Part shown: positions 1-9,346 of the stretch, one piece after another
How the letters are laid out: each line of letters opens with the position of its first letter
Position numbering within the stretch: position 1 is the first letter of the stretch
Origin: Streptomyces sp. NBC_01232
GTDB lineage: Bacteria > Actinomycetota > Actinomycetes > Streptomycetales > Streptomycetaceae
Assembly: GCF_035989885.1 (NCBI RefSeq)
Contig: NZ_CP108518.1
Location: 558,001-622,000, forward strand
Direction of reading: 5' to 3'
Length of the DNA: 64,000 nucleotides
Position numbers and translations under genes: made by a program
Notes under the pieces: model-generated
What the model saw: the letters and a program-made list of their open reading frames with translations, nothing else
Told to the model about the DNA's origin: nothing
Databases searched by the model: none

Positions 1-195
1 AGGGATATGGACGCCAGGTCGGTCACGGTTGCTCCTCGGTCGGGCCCGTGCGCGGGTCGGCACGCGCCGCCCGGCCGGGTCACAGTCACGTGTACGGGAC
101 GGAAGCACTCTAGAGGAAGGGCGGGAGGCCGTGACCCGGCACCCTGGGCCCGGGGTCGCCGGCCGGGCCGGGAGGTGTCCGTGGGCCGTGCGACG

Positions 196-3100
196 ATGCG
201 AAGCATGATCGTCTCGCTCGCTGCCCTGTTGCCCGCATCCCGTCCGCACGCATCGACGACGTACGCCGACTGGGTCGCCGCCCACGACCCGGGCGCGGCC
301 CAGGCCGCGCGCGGCCTGAACGACGAGATGCGCACGGAGCTCGGCCGGTCCCAGGGCAAGCCCGGCAGGTTCGTCGACACGATGACGGCGCGGGCGCGAC
401 GGCTGCCGCCCGCGCACCTGCCGTGGTTCTGGGACACGGTGGGCCATCGGCTGATCGGTTACGGGAGCCGGCCGGGCGGGCGGGCCTACGCAGCGGCACG
501 CGCGGCCGAGGCCGAGCACGGGCTGCCGGTGGATCCCGCCTACCGCCGGGCCAACGCGCTGCTGTTCGCCGCGGGCGGGGCCATGCCGGCCAAGGAGCTC
601 GGGGCGCATCAGCGTTTCCTCGCCGGCACACTGGATCCGGCGGCGGCGCACACCGCCCTGGAGGCGTTCCTGACCGCGTGGGCGGGCTCGAAGGCGGATC
701 TGCCGGCGGACCTGGTGCGCCGGGTACGGGCTTCCGCCAAGGCGGCCGGGCACGGGGACGCCGAGGCCGCGCGGATGGTGGGCGCACTCCTGTCGGTCAC
801 CCGCGGCAAGTCGGTGCCGGAGGCGCTGCTGACCGCCGCGGAGCCCGTCCTGACGGCCCATCCGCCGGCGGATGCCGTCCTGGCCGGGCTGGTGGAGGTC
901 TTTCCGGCCGGGGTCACCGACGGCGGGGCCTGGCTGCGGCTGCTGATCGGCTGCGGCGCCACGGAGGCGATGGAGGCCGGGCGGCTGGTGCCGGAGGGCG
1001 GGCTGCCGCACTGGGTCGGGCACTTCGTCCGCATGTACCAGTACGCCCTGCAGTCCGGCGGCGGGGTTTCCCGGCAGCCGTTGCCGGGGGAATTCCTCGA
1101 CCTGATCGGCCGGCTGGGGCCGCGGCTGCGGACGGCGGGCACGCCGGTGGCGGTGCACACCACCCGGTACCACTACCAGGGCTTCGACGCGGACGTGCTC
1201 GACGCCTGCCTGGCGTCCGGGGCCGCGGTGGTCGATCCGGGCGCGGAGGTCCGGATGCGCTTCTGGGGCGAGCGGTCCCGGCGGGACCTTGTCGCGCTGG
1301 CCGCGGACCCGGTGTTCGGCCCCCGGCTGGAGGGGACGGTCCATGCCGGTCTGCTCCCCGACCACTGGAACGCGCGCGGGCGTCGCGCCGGGTCCGCGGT
1401 GACGCTGCTGCCGGGCAACGAGGGCATCGCCCAGGAGGTGGCCGGGCGGGTCGGCAAGCTGGTCGGCGCGGTGGGGGGCGGCGGCATGGCGGGGGCCGAG
1501 GAGGCCCTGGCCGAGCTGGAGACGCTGCTGGACAGGCCGACGGTGAAGGCCCTCGGCGGGATCGTCGACGCCCTCGCCGGTGCGGGCGCGGCGGGCGCGC
1601 TGCGGCGTTCGCTGGCGGCCGGTCTGCCGGAGGAACTGGCCTGGCCGGCCCTGGAGTCGGTGTACGCGGGGTTCGCGGAGAGCGCCGAGAGCGCCGAGCC
1701 CACAGGGCCCGCCGGGTCCGCGGCCGACGGTGCCGACGGGGCGGATGCGGCGCCGGTCGCGGTGCGCCCTCCGCTGCCGGGCGTGGCCGGAGTGACCTGC
1801 ACCTGGCCGGTGCTGACGGTGTTCGGGCGCGACCGGGCCGTCGCCGTCGCCCCCGACGGGGAACGGGGCTCCTGCCGGTTCACCGTGCCCGAGGACGCGA
1901 CCCTGTTCGCCGTGCACTACGTGGGCGGCTCCTTCCTGGTGAGCTGGACCCTCAAGCCGAACCCGTACTACTGCGACACCGCCGTCTGGGCCGACCGTCC
2001 CGAGGAGCCGTTCGCGCCGCCGGAGGTGGGTGGTCTGGTGCCGTTCGGCGGCAGCCTGGACGGGGCGTACGGCTTCCAGTTCGAGACGGCCGACGGAAGC
2101 GGGCGCCACAGCGGCCTGCGCGTGCTGCGCCCGGGCGACACCGAGGGCATCGACAGCAAGGAACTGCTGCTCGGCGACGGCTCGCGGATCTGGATCAACC
2201 AGATCTACGGGCGGAAGCCGTGGGAGGTGGTCGACCCGGTCACCGGGGAGCCGCAGGGAGCCATGGCGCTGCCGGACTTCCCCGGCCGCGCCCCGGGCGC
2301 CGATGCGGGCGCGGATTCGGGCGCCGGTGCGGGCGCGGATCCGTCCGAGGCGGGGATGAGCCTGGCCTCGGAGGCACTGCAGCTGGCGCCGCTGCCCGCC
2401 GGGCTGTCCGACTCCCCGCTGGGCTGCCGGGACGGGCTGGTCGGGACCCGGGTGCTGTTCCGCACCCGGCACCGCGACCACGCGCCCGACCACTACCTGG
2501 TGGAGAGCGTGGACGGGCGAACGGCCCGCTTCGACATCGACCGGCAGGGCCAGGAGCCGTGGGGGCTCATGGCCGCGCCGGAGGGCGCCGTGGAGGACGT
2601 GATCCTGGCCGAGGCGCAGACCCCGACGGGCGTGCGCGCGTACGCCGCCGACGGTGTCCTGCTGTGGGAGCTGGAAGGGCACCACTCCCCCAAGCACCCG
2701 CGGGTGCGGCCGGCCCGGAAGGCGACCGTTTCGGGGGGCGTGGCTCTGCCGCCCGCCTTCTGGTACCTGCTGCGCACGCGTGACGCGGCCGGGTCCCGGG
2801 CACTGCGGGGCGTGGGACGGCAGTCGGCGGACGCGCTGCTCTCGGCCGCCCTCGACGGTGAGGAGGCGCTGCGCGCCGCCGTGGCCCGGGAGTTGCCGGA
2901 GGTCACCGACCCGGTACTGGTCGAGGCCGTCGTGGCGGTCGCCGGACGGGCGGCCCGGGTGGAGGAGCGGCGGCGGACCCTGCACCGGCGCGTGTCGCTG
3001 ATCGCCGCGGCCCCGTCGGTCCTGCTGCGCCGGTCCGCGCGGGACACCGAGCTGCTGCCCGCGCTGTTCGGGCTGGTCGCGGACGACGGGGGCGACACGC

Positions 3101-5037
3101 GTCGGCGGACCAAGGACGTGGCCCTGCCGGCGACGCTCGGCGCGCTGGCCGCGGACGGCGCCTGCCTGGCCGGGACGATCGTGGAGGAGGTGCGGCGGTT
3201 TTCGCCGCCTGCGCCGCCGCGGGACTGGTCGCAGCTGCTGGGCTCGGTCGACGCCGTGGCGTGGCGGGCGGCGGTGGCACCGACCCCGGACGCGGACCGG
3301 GCGGCTCTGCTCGCGCTCCTCGACGCGTGGGCGGACCAGCCGTTCGCCCGCACGGGCAGCCGGTGGTGGGTGGGCCGGACGTCCGACTCCGCGGCCCTGG
3401 ACGGGCTGCGGGCGGGCGGGACCGCCGTGGCGTCCGCAGCGGTGCGGGCCGGGAGTTCGGAGTGCTGGTTCGTGGTGCCGGCCGCCGGGGACCCGGACGG
3501 TGACCCCGTACCGGCGGCCCTCGGCCAGGCGCGTCCGGTCCGGGTGGAACGGGACGACGCCGCCCGGCTCCGGGCCCTGGTGACGGCGGTCGAGACGCAC
3601 GGGCCGGTCCCGGTGCCGGAGTCGGCGGCCGCGCGCTTCGCGGAACTGACCGGTGTCCGGCGGGCCGTTGCCCGGCTCGTGGTGGCCGGCCTGGTCGGAC
3701 GGCCCCGGCACGACGAGGACCTCGACCTGGCGCGCAAGGCCCCGTACGGCGCGACGGCGATGACCGCGGAGGCGTACGGGGAACTGCGCGCGCGGCTCGG
3801 AGGCGCCGGGCAGCGGGCCGTACTGGCCGCAGCCCTCCCCGAGGACCCGGCCGAACTGTGGCGGCCCGGCGGGGTCGAGGCGGCCGTGGAGCGGATGGCC
3901 GGGGTGTGGCGGGAGCTGCTCGGTGCGCTGCCCGCGGTGCACGACGAGGCGGCGGACGCCCTGGAGGCCGATCTGGGGCTCGGGGAGGTCTGGGCCCGGC
4001 GGCTGGCGGCCGGCTACGGGGCGGCCGCCGATCCGACCGTGGAGGCGGCCGGCTGGGAGCTGGCGGCGACCCCGTACGGCATCGGGGTGGAGGTCCGGCC
4101 CGTGCCCCCGGCCGGGCCCGAACTGCCTTACCGCACACCGGTGGGCCTCGATCTCCAGGGGATCGCGAGCGCGCTGGTGTGGGCCTGGACGGACCGGCCC
4201 GTCGGGGATCCCGCGGTGGCGGGCGCGCCGGACGTGTACGAGCGGCTGCGGGCCGAGCTGACGCGTCCGGAGCTGCTGCTGGCGCTGCCCGGCGGGCGGG
4301 TGCAGGACACCTCGGCGCGGATCGCCGAACGGTTCGGGCCCGGGCTGCTGCCGGTGGCGATGGACAGCCGCAAGGAGGACGGTCCGGTCCCGGTGACCGC
4401 GTACGACTGTGGGCCGCTGGTGGTGTGCGCGCCCGGCGGCGCCTCGTTCGTGCGGCCCTCGGCGGTCGCGGATCCCGACGTCTGGCAGCGGGTCCGCGAG
4501 GTCACGGACCTCGCCGAGGAGTTGGACCGGGTGGAACCACTGCTGGCCGGTGGCGGGCTGGAACGGATGATGCTCCGGACCCGGTCCGGAGCGGTGCCGG
4601 CCGGTGCGTACGAGGCGGATCCGCGGCAGTCCTGCCCGGAGCTGGTCGCGCGGGCGGCGGCAGAACTCGGCGTCGGCGCGGACGCGGCGGCGCTGTACCT
4701 CCAGGTGGCGGCCCTGGCCTCCCCCACCGACCGGAACGTACGGCGGTGGAACGGCTGGTCGGCCAAGTGGCACAAGGAGGTCCGCGCGGAACTCCTCGCC
4801 ACCGGCGCGGTCGTGGAGGCCAAACGGGCAAGGGCGGGCCGGACCGTGTTCCTGCCCGGGGAATGGACCGAACTGAAGGCCCCGAACCTGCCGCTGGAGA
4901 CGGCCAAGCTGGCGAGTCACCTGGTGCGCCCGCTGTGGAGCAACTCGGTCCGCTCCCCCTTCGGCCGGGTGCTGCCGACGGCTCCCCTGCACGAGATGTT
5001 CGCGCAGGCGTGGGAGCGGAGGCCTGACGGTCGCTGA
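196..5037 (+). CDS. Very large protein of unknown function (1613 aa)
   Basis: I do not recognise a named domain. The ATG at 196 (a second at 205) is preferred over upstream in-frame positions because residues before it are Arg/Pro/Gly-rich and unlike the folded body. The body is helical and Ala/Leu-rich with many charged pairs. Two low-complexity Ala/Glu/Asp/Gly linkers near residues 495-525 and 700-725 separate at least three globular parts. The C-terminus, with several Trp and Lys/Arg residues, looks like an ordered domain. No signal peptide or membrane segments are evident, so it is probably cytoplasmic. From general knowledge, proteins of this size in Streptomyces can lie beside MoxR-type AAA ATPase and VWA genes; the upstream neighbour is outside the window, so this is untested. 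Confidence 0.85.
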   Translation: MRSMIVSLAALLPASRPHASTTYADWVAAHDPGAAQAARGLNDEMRTELGRSQGKPGRFVDTMTARARRLPPAHLPWFWDTVGHRLIGYGSRPGGRAYAAARAAEAEHGLPVDPAYRRANALLFAAGGAMPAKELGAHQRFLAGTLDPAAAHTALEAFLTAWAGSKADLPADLVRRVRASAKAAGHGDAEAARMVGALLSVTRGKSVPEALLTAAEPVLTAHPPADAVLAGLVEVFPAGVTDGGAWLRLLIGCGATEAMEAGRLVPEGGLPHWVGHFVRMYQYALQSGGGVSRQPLPGEFLDLIGRLGPRLRTAGTPVAVHTTRYHYQGFDADVLDACLASGAAVVDPGAEVRMRFWGERSRRDLVALAADPVFGPRLEGTVHAGLLPDHWNARGRRAGSAVTLLPGNEGIAQEVAGRVGKLVGAVGGGGMAGAEEALAELETLLDRPTVKALGGIVDALAGAGAAGALRRSLAAGLPEELAWPALESVYAGFAESAESAEPTGPAGSAADGADGADAAPVAVRPPLPGVAGVTCTWPVLTVFGRDRAVAVAPDGERGSCRFTVPEDATLFAVHYVGGSFLVSWTLKPNPYYCDTAVWADRPEEPFAPPEVGGLVPFGGSLDGAYGFQFETADGSGRHSGLRVLRPGDTEGIDSKELLLGDGSRIWINQIYGRKPWEVVDPVTGEPQGAMALPDFPGRAPGADAGADSGAGAGADPSEAGMSLASEALQLAPLPAGLSDSPLGCRDGLVGTRVLFRTRHRDHAPDHYLVESVDGRTARFDIDRQGQEPWGLMAAPEGAVEDVILAEAQTPTGVRAYAADGVLLWELEGHHSPKHPRVRPARKATVSGGVALPPAFWYLLRTRDAAGSRALRGVGRQSADALLSAALDGEEALRAAVARELPEVTDPVLVEAVVAVAGRAARVEERRRTLHRRVSLIAAAPSVLLRRSARDTELLPALFGLVADDGGDTRRRTKDVALPATLGALAADGACLAGTIVEEVRRFSPPAPPRDWSQLLGSVDAVAWRAAVAPTPDADRAALLALLDAWADQPFARTGSRWWVGRTSDSAALDGLRAGGTAVASAAVRAGSSECWFVVPAAGDPDGDPVPAALGQARPVRVERDDAARLRALVTAVETHGPVPVPESAAARFAELTGVRRAVARLVVAGLVGRPRHDEDLDLARKAPYGATAMTAEAYGELRARLGGAGQRAVLAAALPEDPAELWRPGGVEAAVERMAGVWRELLGALPAVHDEAADALEADLGLGEVWARRLAAGYGAAADPTVEAAGWELAATPYGIGVEVRPVPPAGPELPYRTPVGLDLQGIASALVWAWTDRPVGDPAVAGAPDVYERLRAELTRPELLLALPGGRVQDTSARIAERFGPGLLPVAMDSRKEDGPVPVTAYDCGPLVVCAPGGASFVRPSAVADPDVWQRVREVTDLAEELDRVEPLLAGGGLERMMLRTRSGAVPAGAYEADPRQSCPELVARAAAELGVGADAAALYLQVAALASPTDRNVRRWNGWSAKWHKEVRAELLATGAVVEAKRARAGRTVFLPGEWTELKAPNLPLETAKLASHLVRPLWSNSVRSPFGRVLPTAPLHEMFAQAWERRPDGR

Positions 5038-5102
5038 AAGCGTGCCGGGCAGATGATCCAAAATGGGGTGCGGGCGGCCTCGGCTGTTGAAAGGCTGCCC
5101 GG

Positions 5103-5840
5103 ATGAACCGCGAAAAGATATCCGGCATCGCTCACACGGACCACCCGATAAAGGCCCCGCTCGACGACGAATCGGTACGCCGGCTGCTCGCCCATGGCGT
5201 TCCGCGCGGCGATGAGCGGGTGCTCGACCTGGGGTGCGGCACCGCGGAATGGCTGCTGCGCGCCCTGGCCGCGCATCCGGGGCTGCACGCCGAGGGTGTC
5301 GACACTTCGGACGAGGCCATCGAGCAGGCCGGCCGGTCGGCGGGCCTGCTCGGCCTCCGGGAGCGGCTCGTGCTCCACCACGGGAAGGCGGAGGACTTCG
5401 TCTCCGACCGGCCGTTCGACCTGGTGGTCAGTGTCGGGGCGACCCACGCCTTCGGCGGTCTGCTCCCGACCCTCGCGGCGGCCCGGGAGCACCTGGCTCC
5501 AGGTGGCCGCGTGCTGATCGGTGACGGGTTCTGGGACCGCACGCCGTCCCCGGAGGCCGTCGAGATCTTCGGCGAGATGGACGACCTCGCGACGGCCGTG
5601 GACCGGATCGTCGCCGACGGCTGGGCTCCGGTGCACGCACATGTGAGCACGCGCCATGAGCTGGACGACTACGAGTGGACCCTCTGGGGTTCGCTGGCCT
5701 CATGGGCTCTCGACCACCCTGCCGATCCGGACAGCGCCGAGGCACTCGAGACGGCCACCGCCCGGCGCAAGGAATGGCTGCACACCTACCGGGACAGCTT
5801 CGGATTCGTCTCCCTCGTCCTGCGCCCGACCTCCGGCTAG
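5103..5840 (+). CDS. Class I SAM-dependent methyltransferase
   Basis: This 245-residue protein should transfer a methyl group from S-adenosylmethionine to an unknown small molecule. The glycine-rich SAM loop VLDLGCGTAE lies near residues 40-49. It is followed by an acidic residue at the end of strand 2 (GVDTSDEA), then the FDLVVSVGATHAF motif and a post-IV APGGRVLIGDGFW stretch, all typical of Methyltransf_25-type folds. The ATG at 5103 is preceded by a GAAAGG-like ribosome site. It is 65 bases downstream of the large protein and may be read with it. It faces the glycosyltransferase across a strong hairpin. The substrate cannot be inferred. Confidence 0.88.
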   Translation: MNREKISGIAHTDHPIKAPLDDESVRRLLAHGVPRGDERVLDLGCGTAEWLLRALAAHPGLHAEGVDTSDEAIEQAGRSAGLLGLRERLVLHHGKAEDFVSDRPFDLVVSVGATHAFGGLLPTLAAAREHLAPGGRVLIGDGFWDRTPSPEAVEIFGEMDDLATAVDRIVADGWAPVHAHVSTRHELDDYEWTLWGSLASWALDHPADPDSAEALETATARRKEWLHTYRDSFGFVSLVLRPTSG

Positions 5841-5862
5841 GGACAGCTGCCCGGCACGCTCT

Positions 5863-5911
5863 GGCCGCCGCACTTGCGGCGCTCGCGGCTCTTGCAGCGC
5901 TTGCGGCGGCC
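5863..5911. terminator. Bidirectional terminator hairpin
   Basis: The arms GGCCGCCGCA (5863-5872) and TGCGGCGGCC (5902-5911) are perfect inverted repeats of 10 bp with further GC-rich pairing inside. The hairpin lies between two genes that converge on it, the methyltransferase and the glycosyltransferase, and no long T tract is needed for such terminators in Streptomyces. Confidence 0.65.
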
Positions 5912-5977
5912 GGGTCTCCGCCCGCAACCGGACCGTGCGTGGTCTGCTGACCAGCCGCCTCGGCCCGGTTCTCGGGT

Positions 5978-7192
5978 TCATCTCACGGGCCTCGCGCCGA
6001 TCTGGGCGAGAACCGCGGCGGCGCCGTCCTCGGCGGCGATGGTCCGGGCGAGTTCCGCCGCTCGGCGGCGGTGGGCGGGCTCGGTCACGCAGGCCGTGAT
6101 CGCATCCCCCAGGACTTCGGCGGTGAGGTCCTCGAACGGCAGCGCCGAGGGGGCAACTCCCAGCCGGTGCAGCCGGGATGCCCAGAACGGCTGGTCGTAC
6201 ATGACGGGTATCGGCAGGGCGGGTACTCCGGCGCGCAGTCCGGCCGCGGTGGTACCGGCCCCCGCGTGGTGGACGACGGCGGCCGTGCGGGGGAACAGCC
6301 AGTCGTGCGGGACGTCGCCGACGGACAGGACGTCGTCGCCACCGCCGCTCAGTCCGGCCCACCCCGCCTGCACCACCGCGCGCACTCGCGCCCGCCCCAC
6401 TGCTGCGGCCACCAGTTCGCTGAGCCGTTCCCCCTGGCCCGGTGCCATGCTGCCGAAGCCGATGTAGACCGGGGCCGGGCCGGCTTCGAGGAAGTCGACC
6501 AGTTCGGGTGCGGGGCGCCAGCCGTCGGGCCGGGCGGGCCACCAGTAGCCCGCCACCTCGACCTGGGAGGGCCAGTCCGCAGGGCGCGGTACCACCGCCG
6601 GGCTGAAGCCGTGGAGGACCGGCCGGATGTCCCCCGTTGCCGACGGCGCGCCGGAAGGCAGCCCGAGGCGGGTACGCAGCCGGGTCACGGCGTCGGCGAA
6701 GAGGCCTTCCGCGCGCGTCGCCACAGTGTGGCCAGCGGCGAGGTTGCCCTCCGGCCCCAGATCGTCGACGCCCGGCGCACCGGGGAGCGGGAACTGCCGT
6801 GTGGCGAAGGCCGGTACGAGATAGGTGCCGATGACGGGTACGCCGAACGCCTCGCCGGCCGTCCGGCTGAGGGGTGCCGGGCCGGCGGCGGTGAGCACCA
6901 GGTCGCATCCGGCCTCCACGGCGGTGACCACGCCGTCGGCGAGTCCGTCCACGTACGCCCTGGTCAGCGCCCGGGCCTCCGCCCGCGACGCCGCGCGGGA
7001 CCACGCGAGGATCAGCTCCTGCGGGTCGCCCGGCAAGGGCCGGTGGGCGAGCCCGCACCCGCTGACGAGCGCCGCCAGCAACGGGTGTGCGGCCACGGCG
7101 ACTTGATGGCCGGCGTCCTGGAGTCGCCGCCCCAGGCCCGTGAACGGCGCCACGTCTCCTCGCGAACCGGCAGTGACGATCAGAATCCGCAT
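5978..7192 (-). CDS. Glycosyltransferase, GT1/MGT-like (UDP-glycosyltransferase fold)
   Basis: This 404-residue enzyme most likely moves a sugar from an NDP-sugar to a lipophilic or natural-product acceptor. It starts MRILIVTAGSRGDVAPFTGL, the N-terminal signature of sterol-glucosyltransferase and antibiotic GT1 enzymes. The C-terminal donor site is visible: VYIGFGSM, then VGDVPHDWLFPRTAAVVHHAGAG, where His and Gly contact the diphosphate, and PVMYDQPFWASRLHRLGV. The ATG at 7192 begins the conserved N-terminal strand; an ATG at 7207 is an alternative. It stands alone, converging on the methyltransferase. It could glycosylate a xenobiotic such as a macrolide, but nothing in the context fixes the acceptor. 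Confidence 0.88.
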   Translation of the reverse strand: MRILIVTAGSRGDVAPFTGLGRRLQDAGHQVAVAAHPLLAALVSGCGLAHRPLPGDPQELILAWSRAASRAEARALTRAYVDGLADGVVTAVEAGCDLVLTAAGPAPLSRTAGEAFGVPVIGTYLVPAFATRQFPLPGAPGVDDLGPEGNLAAGHTVATRAEGLFADAVTRLRTRLGLPSGAPSATGDIRPVLHGFSPAVVPRPADWPSQVEVAGYWWPARPDGWRPAPELVDFLEAGPAPVYIGFGSMAPGQGERLSELVAAAVGRARVRAVVQAGWAGLSGGGDDVLSVGDVPHDWLFPRTAAVVHHAGAGTTAAGLRAGVPALPIPVMYDQPFWASRLHRLGVAPSALPFEDLTAEVLGDAITACVTEPAHRRRAAELARTIAAEDGAAAVLAQIGARPVR

Positions 7193-7396
7193 GCGGCGAT
7201 TCTCCATGGCCCGTGCCGTCCGGTCGCCCCCCGTCCGCGCCGTCCGCGCCGGGTCGAGCACTCCCGATTGTCACATCCGGCGGGCCGGTTCGGTCCCTGC
7301 GTTCGCGGAAGCGCTCGTGAACGACTCCGCCACCACCCCCTCGGCCCGCCCGGGGGTGGTGGCGGCAGGCGGAGGAACCCGTCTGTGCGGGGCCGT

Positions 7397-7810
7397 CTAC
7401 GCGAGCCCGTCGGCGACCAGGCCGGCGAGAACCGCCTGGCCCAGGGTCTGCACGGCGGAGTGCGGGCGGACCATCACGGTGAACTCCTTGATCCGGCCCG
7501 CCTCGTCGAAATGCAGCAGGTCGATGCCGTGGATCTCCCGGCCGTCCACCGTGGCCCGGAAGAGCAGGACCTCCGCCGGGGCATCCGTGCCGTCCACGCT
7601 GGTCTCGGCGGATCCCTCGAAGCGGCCTACGTAGCGGAAGTCCTCGAAGACGCGCAGCAGGACCCCGAAGAGCCCGAGCACCATGGGGCGGCCCTCGAAG
7701 GGGGTGAACTTCACCGGGCTGTAGAGCCGCACGTCCTCGGTGAACAGATCCTCCAGTGCGGCAAGATCCCGCTTCTCCACGGCGGCGCGGAAGCGTTCGG
7801 CAGTCTCCAT
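7397..7810 (-). CDS. SnoaL-like / NTF2-fold protein
   Basis: This 137-residue single-domain protein has the NTF2-like cone fold shared by SnoaL polyketide cyclases, ketosteroid isomerases and many proteins of unknown role. It opens with FRAAVEKRDLAALEDLFTEDV and ends with a strand pair around GIDLLHFDEAGRIKEFTVMVRP. The last is the usual SnoaL_2 tail. The ATG at 7810 is preceded by GAGGAGG on the minus strand. It is divergent from the PadR gene, with the operator-like repeat at 7846-7881 between them, so it is the likely target of that repressor. The function is not defined by the sequence; it may be a detoxification or binding protein induced by the PadR ligand. Confidence 0.85.
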   Translation of the reverse strand: METAERFRAAVEKRDLAALEDLFTEDVRLYSPVKFTPFEGRPMVLGLFGVLLRVFEDFRYVGRFEGSAETSVDGTDAPAEVLLFRATVDGREIHGIDLLHFDEAGRIKEFTVMVRPHSAVQTLGQAVLAGLVADGLA

Positions 7811-7845
7811 GAATCCTCCTCGTACTCGTACTCGTACTGCTATCG

Positions 7846-7881
7846 ATACTCATGAATCTGACTAGTCACTTTCATGAGTAT
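7846..7881. promoter_or_regulatory. Likely PadR operator (11 bp inverted repeat)
   Basis: ATACTCATGAA (7846-7856) and TTCATGAGTAT (7871-7881) form a perfect inverted repeat with a 14-base spacer. It lies in the 110 bp divergent region between the SnoaL-like gene (start 7810) and the PadR gene (start 7921). This is an unusually AT-rich pocket for the window. Three tandem CGTACT units (7821-7838) lie beside it. The position and symmetry fit an operator for the adjacent PadR regulator, controlling both genes. Confidence 0.7.
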
Positions 7882-7920
7882 GATGCAGGGGTTGACGAGG
7901 AAGGGGAAGGGGCGGCTGCG

Positions 7921-8487
7921 ATGACCTTGCGACATGCCGTACTGGCGGCACTGCTGGACGGCGAGTACAGCGGCTACGAGCTGGCGAAGTCCTTCGACAT
8001 CGGCGTCGCGAACTTCTGGCACGCCCTGCCCCAGCAGCTGTACGCGGAGCTCGCCAAGCTGGAGAAGGCGGGACTGGTCGAGGGCCGCGAGGTGGTCCAG
8101 GAGACGCGGCCCAACAAACGCCTCTTCCGTGTCACCGAGGCCGGCCGCACCGAGCTGGAGGAGTTCGCCGCCGCCCCGCTGAAGTCCTCGGTCATCCGTG
8201 ACGACCTCCTCGTCAAGGTCCAGACCGCCGACCGGATCGGCATCGAGCCGGTGATCGAGCAGCTCGAAGCACGGGCGGTCGCCTCCGACGCAAAGATCGA
8301 GCTCCTCGGCAAGGTGCTGCGCAAGATGCGCGGCGACATGGACGAGAACGAGTTCCTGCTCCACGGCGAGCGGATCGGCGGGTACCTGACGGGCCTGCGC
8401 GGCCTCGCCTTCGAACAGGGACACCGCGACTGGTGCCGCCGGAGCGCGGCGATCCTGAGGGAGAGGCTGACCCGTGCCGAACGGTGA
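7921..8487 (+). CDS. PadR-family transcriptional regulator (long form)
   Basis: This 188-residue repressor has an N-terminal PadR winged helix (about residues 1-80) reading TLRHAVLAALLDGEYSGYELAKSFD, then the recognition region and wing (KRLFRVTEAGRTELEEF). A C-terminal helical PadR_C dimerisation domain follows (about 90-185). The ATG at 7921 starts the conserved TLRHAVLAAL motif, after an upstream GAAGGGGAAGG. The last 14 bases overlap the GDSL-hydrolase gene, so the two are translationally coupled. It probably represses itself and the divergent SnoaL-like gene through the inverted repeat at 7846-7881, with release by a small, probably phenolic or hydrophobic, ligand. Confidence 0.92.
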   Translation: MTLRHAVLAALLDGEYSGYELAKSFDIGVANFWHALPQQLYAELAKLEKAGLVEGREVVQETRPNKRLFRVTEAGRTELEEFAAAPLKSSVIRDDLLVKVQTADRIGIEPVIEQLEARAVASDAKIELLGKVLRKMRGDMDENEFLLHGERIGGYLTGLRGLAFEQGHRDWCRRSAAILRERLTRAER

Positions 8488-9262
8488 GTACCTGCGCTAC
8501 GTAGCCCTGGGCGACAGTCAGACCGAAGGTCTCGGTGACGGGGACGACACCGTGGGCCTGCGCGGCTTCGCCGACCGGTTCGCCGAACACCTCGCCGCCG
8601 TCAACCCCGGTCTCCAGTACGCCAACCTGGCCGTACGGGGACGTCTCGCCGGGCAGGTCCGCGCCGAACAGCTGGGCCCCGCCCTGGCCATGCGGCCCGA
8701 CCTGGCCACCGTCGTCGCCGGGGTCAACGACATCCTGCGGCCCCGGTTCGACGCCGCGGAGGTCGCCGCGCACCTGGAGGAGATGTTCACGGCGCTCACG
8801 GCCGCCGGGGCCCGGGTGGCGACCGTGACCTTCCCGGACCTCGGGCAGCTCGTACCGCTCGCCCGGCCGGTCTCGCCCCGCATCGCGGACCTCAACGACC
8901 GCATCCGCGCGGCGGCCGCCCGCCACGGGGTCATGGTCGCCGAGACGGCACGCCCTGCCGCCGTGACCGACCCGCGGATGTGGACCGACGACCGGCTGCA
9001 CGCGAGCTCCGTCGGCCACGAACGGATCGCCGCCGCTCTCGCCCACGCCGTCGGCCTGCCGGGCAGCGACGACACCTGGACGCGGCCACTGCCGCCCCGG
9101 GCGGCCGGCGAAGGCGCGTCGTCCGTGGCGGCCGAACTGCGCTGGGCGGCCGGGTTCCTCGGCCCCTGGCTGGGCCGCCGCCTGCGCGGCCGCTCCTCCG
9201 GCGACGGCCGCACCGCGAAGCGGCCCGCCCTGCTGCCGCTGGGCACCACCGTCGACCAGTGA
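8474..9262 (+). CDS. SGNH/GDSL-family hydrolase
   Basis: This 262-residue esterase- or lipase-like enzyme of the SGNH hydrolase family shows block I VALGDSQTEG with the nucleophile Ser near residue 15. The block III Asn is in AGVNDILRP, and the block V Asp and His are in WTDDRLHASSVGHERIA. There is no signal peptide, so it should act in the cytoplasm. The GTG at 8474 lies inside the end of the PadR gene (14 base overlap), indicating coupled translation. The C-terminal 40 residues are Arg-rich and probably disordered. The natural substrate is unknown; neighbours suggest a small ester handled together with the PadR regulon. Confidence 0.9.
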   Translation: MPNGEYLRYVALGDSQTEGLGDGDDTVGLRGFADRFAEHLAAVNPGLQYANLAVRGRLAGQVRAEQLGPALAMRPDLATVVAGVNDILRPRFDAAEVAAHLEEMFTALTAAGARVATVTFPDLGQLVPLARPVSPRIADLNDRIRAAAARHGVMVAETARPAAVTDPRMWTDDRLHASSVGHERIAAALAHAVGLPGSDDTWTRPLPPRAAGEGASSVAAELRWAAGFLGPWLGRRLRGRSSGDGRTAKRPALLPLGTTVDQ

Positions 9263-9346
9263 GCCGCTGACCAACGAGCATGCACAGCGGTTGCGTTACT
9301 GCAGGTCGAGACGGTCCGCGAGGCCCGGCTCGGTAGCATGCGACGC

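Noticed and set aside
7820..7840. CGTACT tandem repeats as a CRISPR or binding array
   Set aside because: Only three units, 6 bp, without spacers; they form part of the promoter region.
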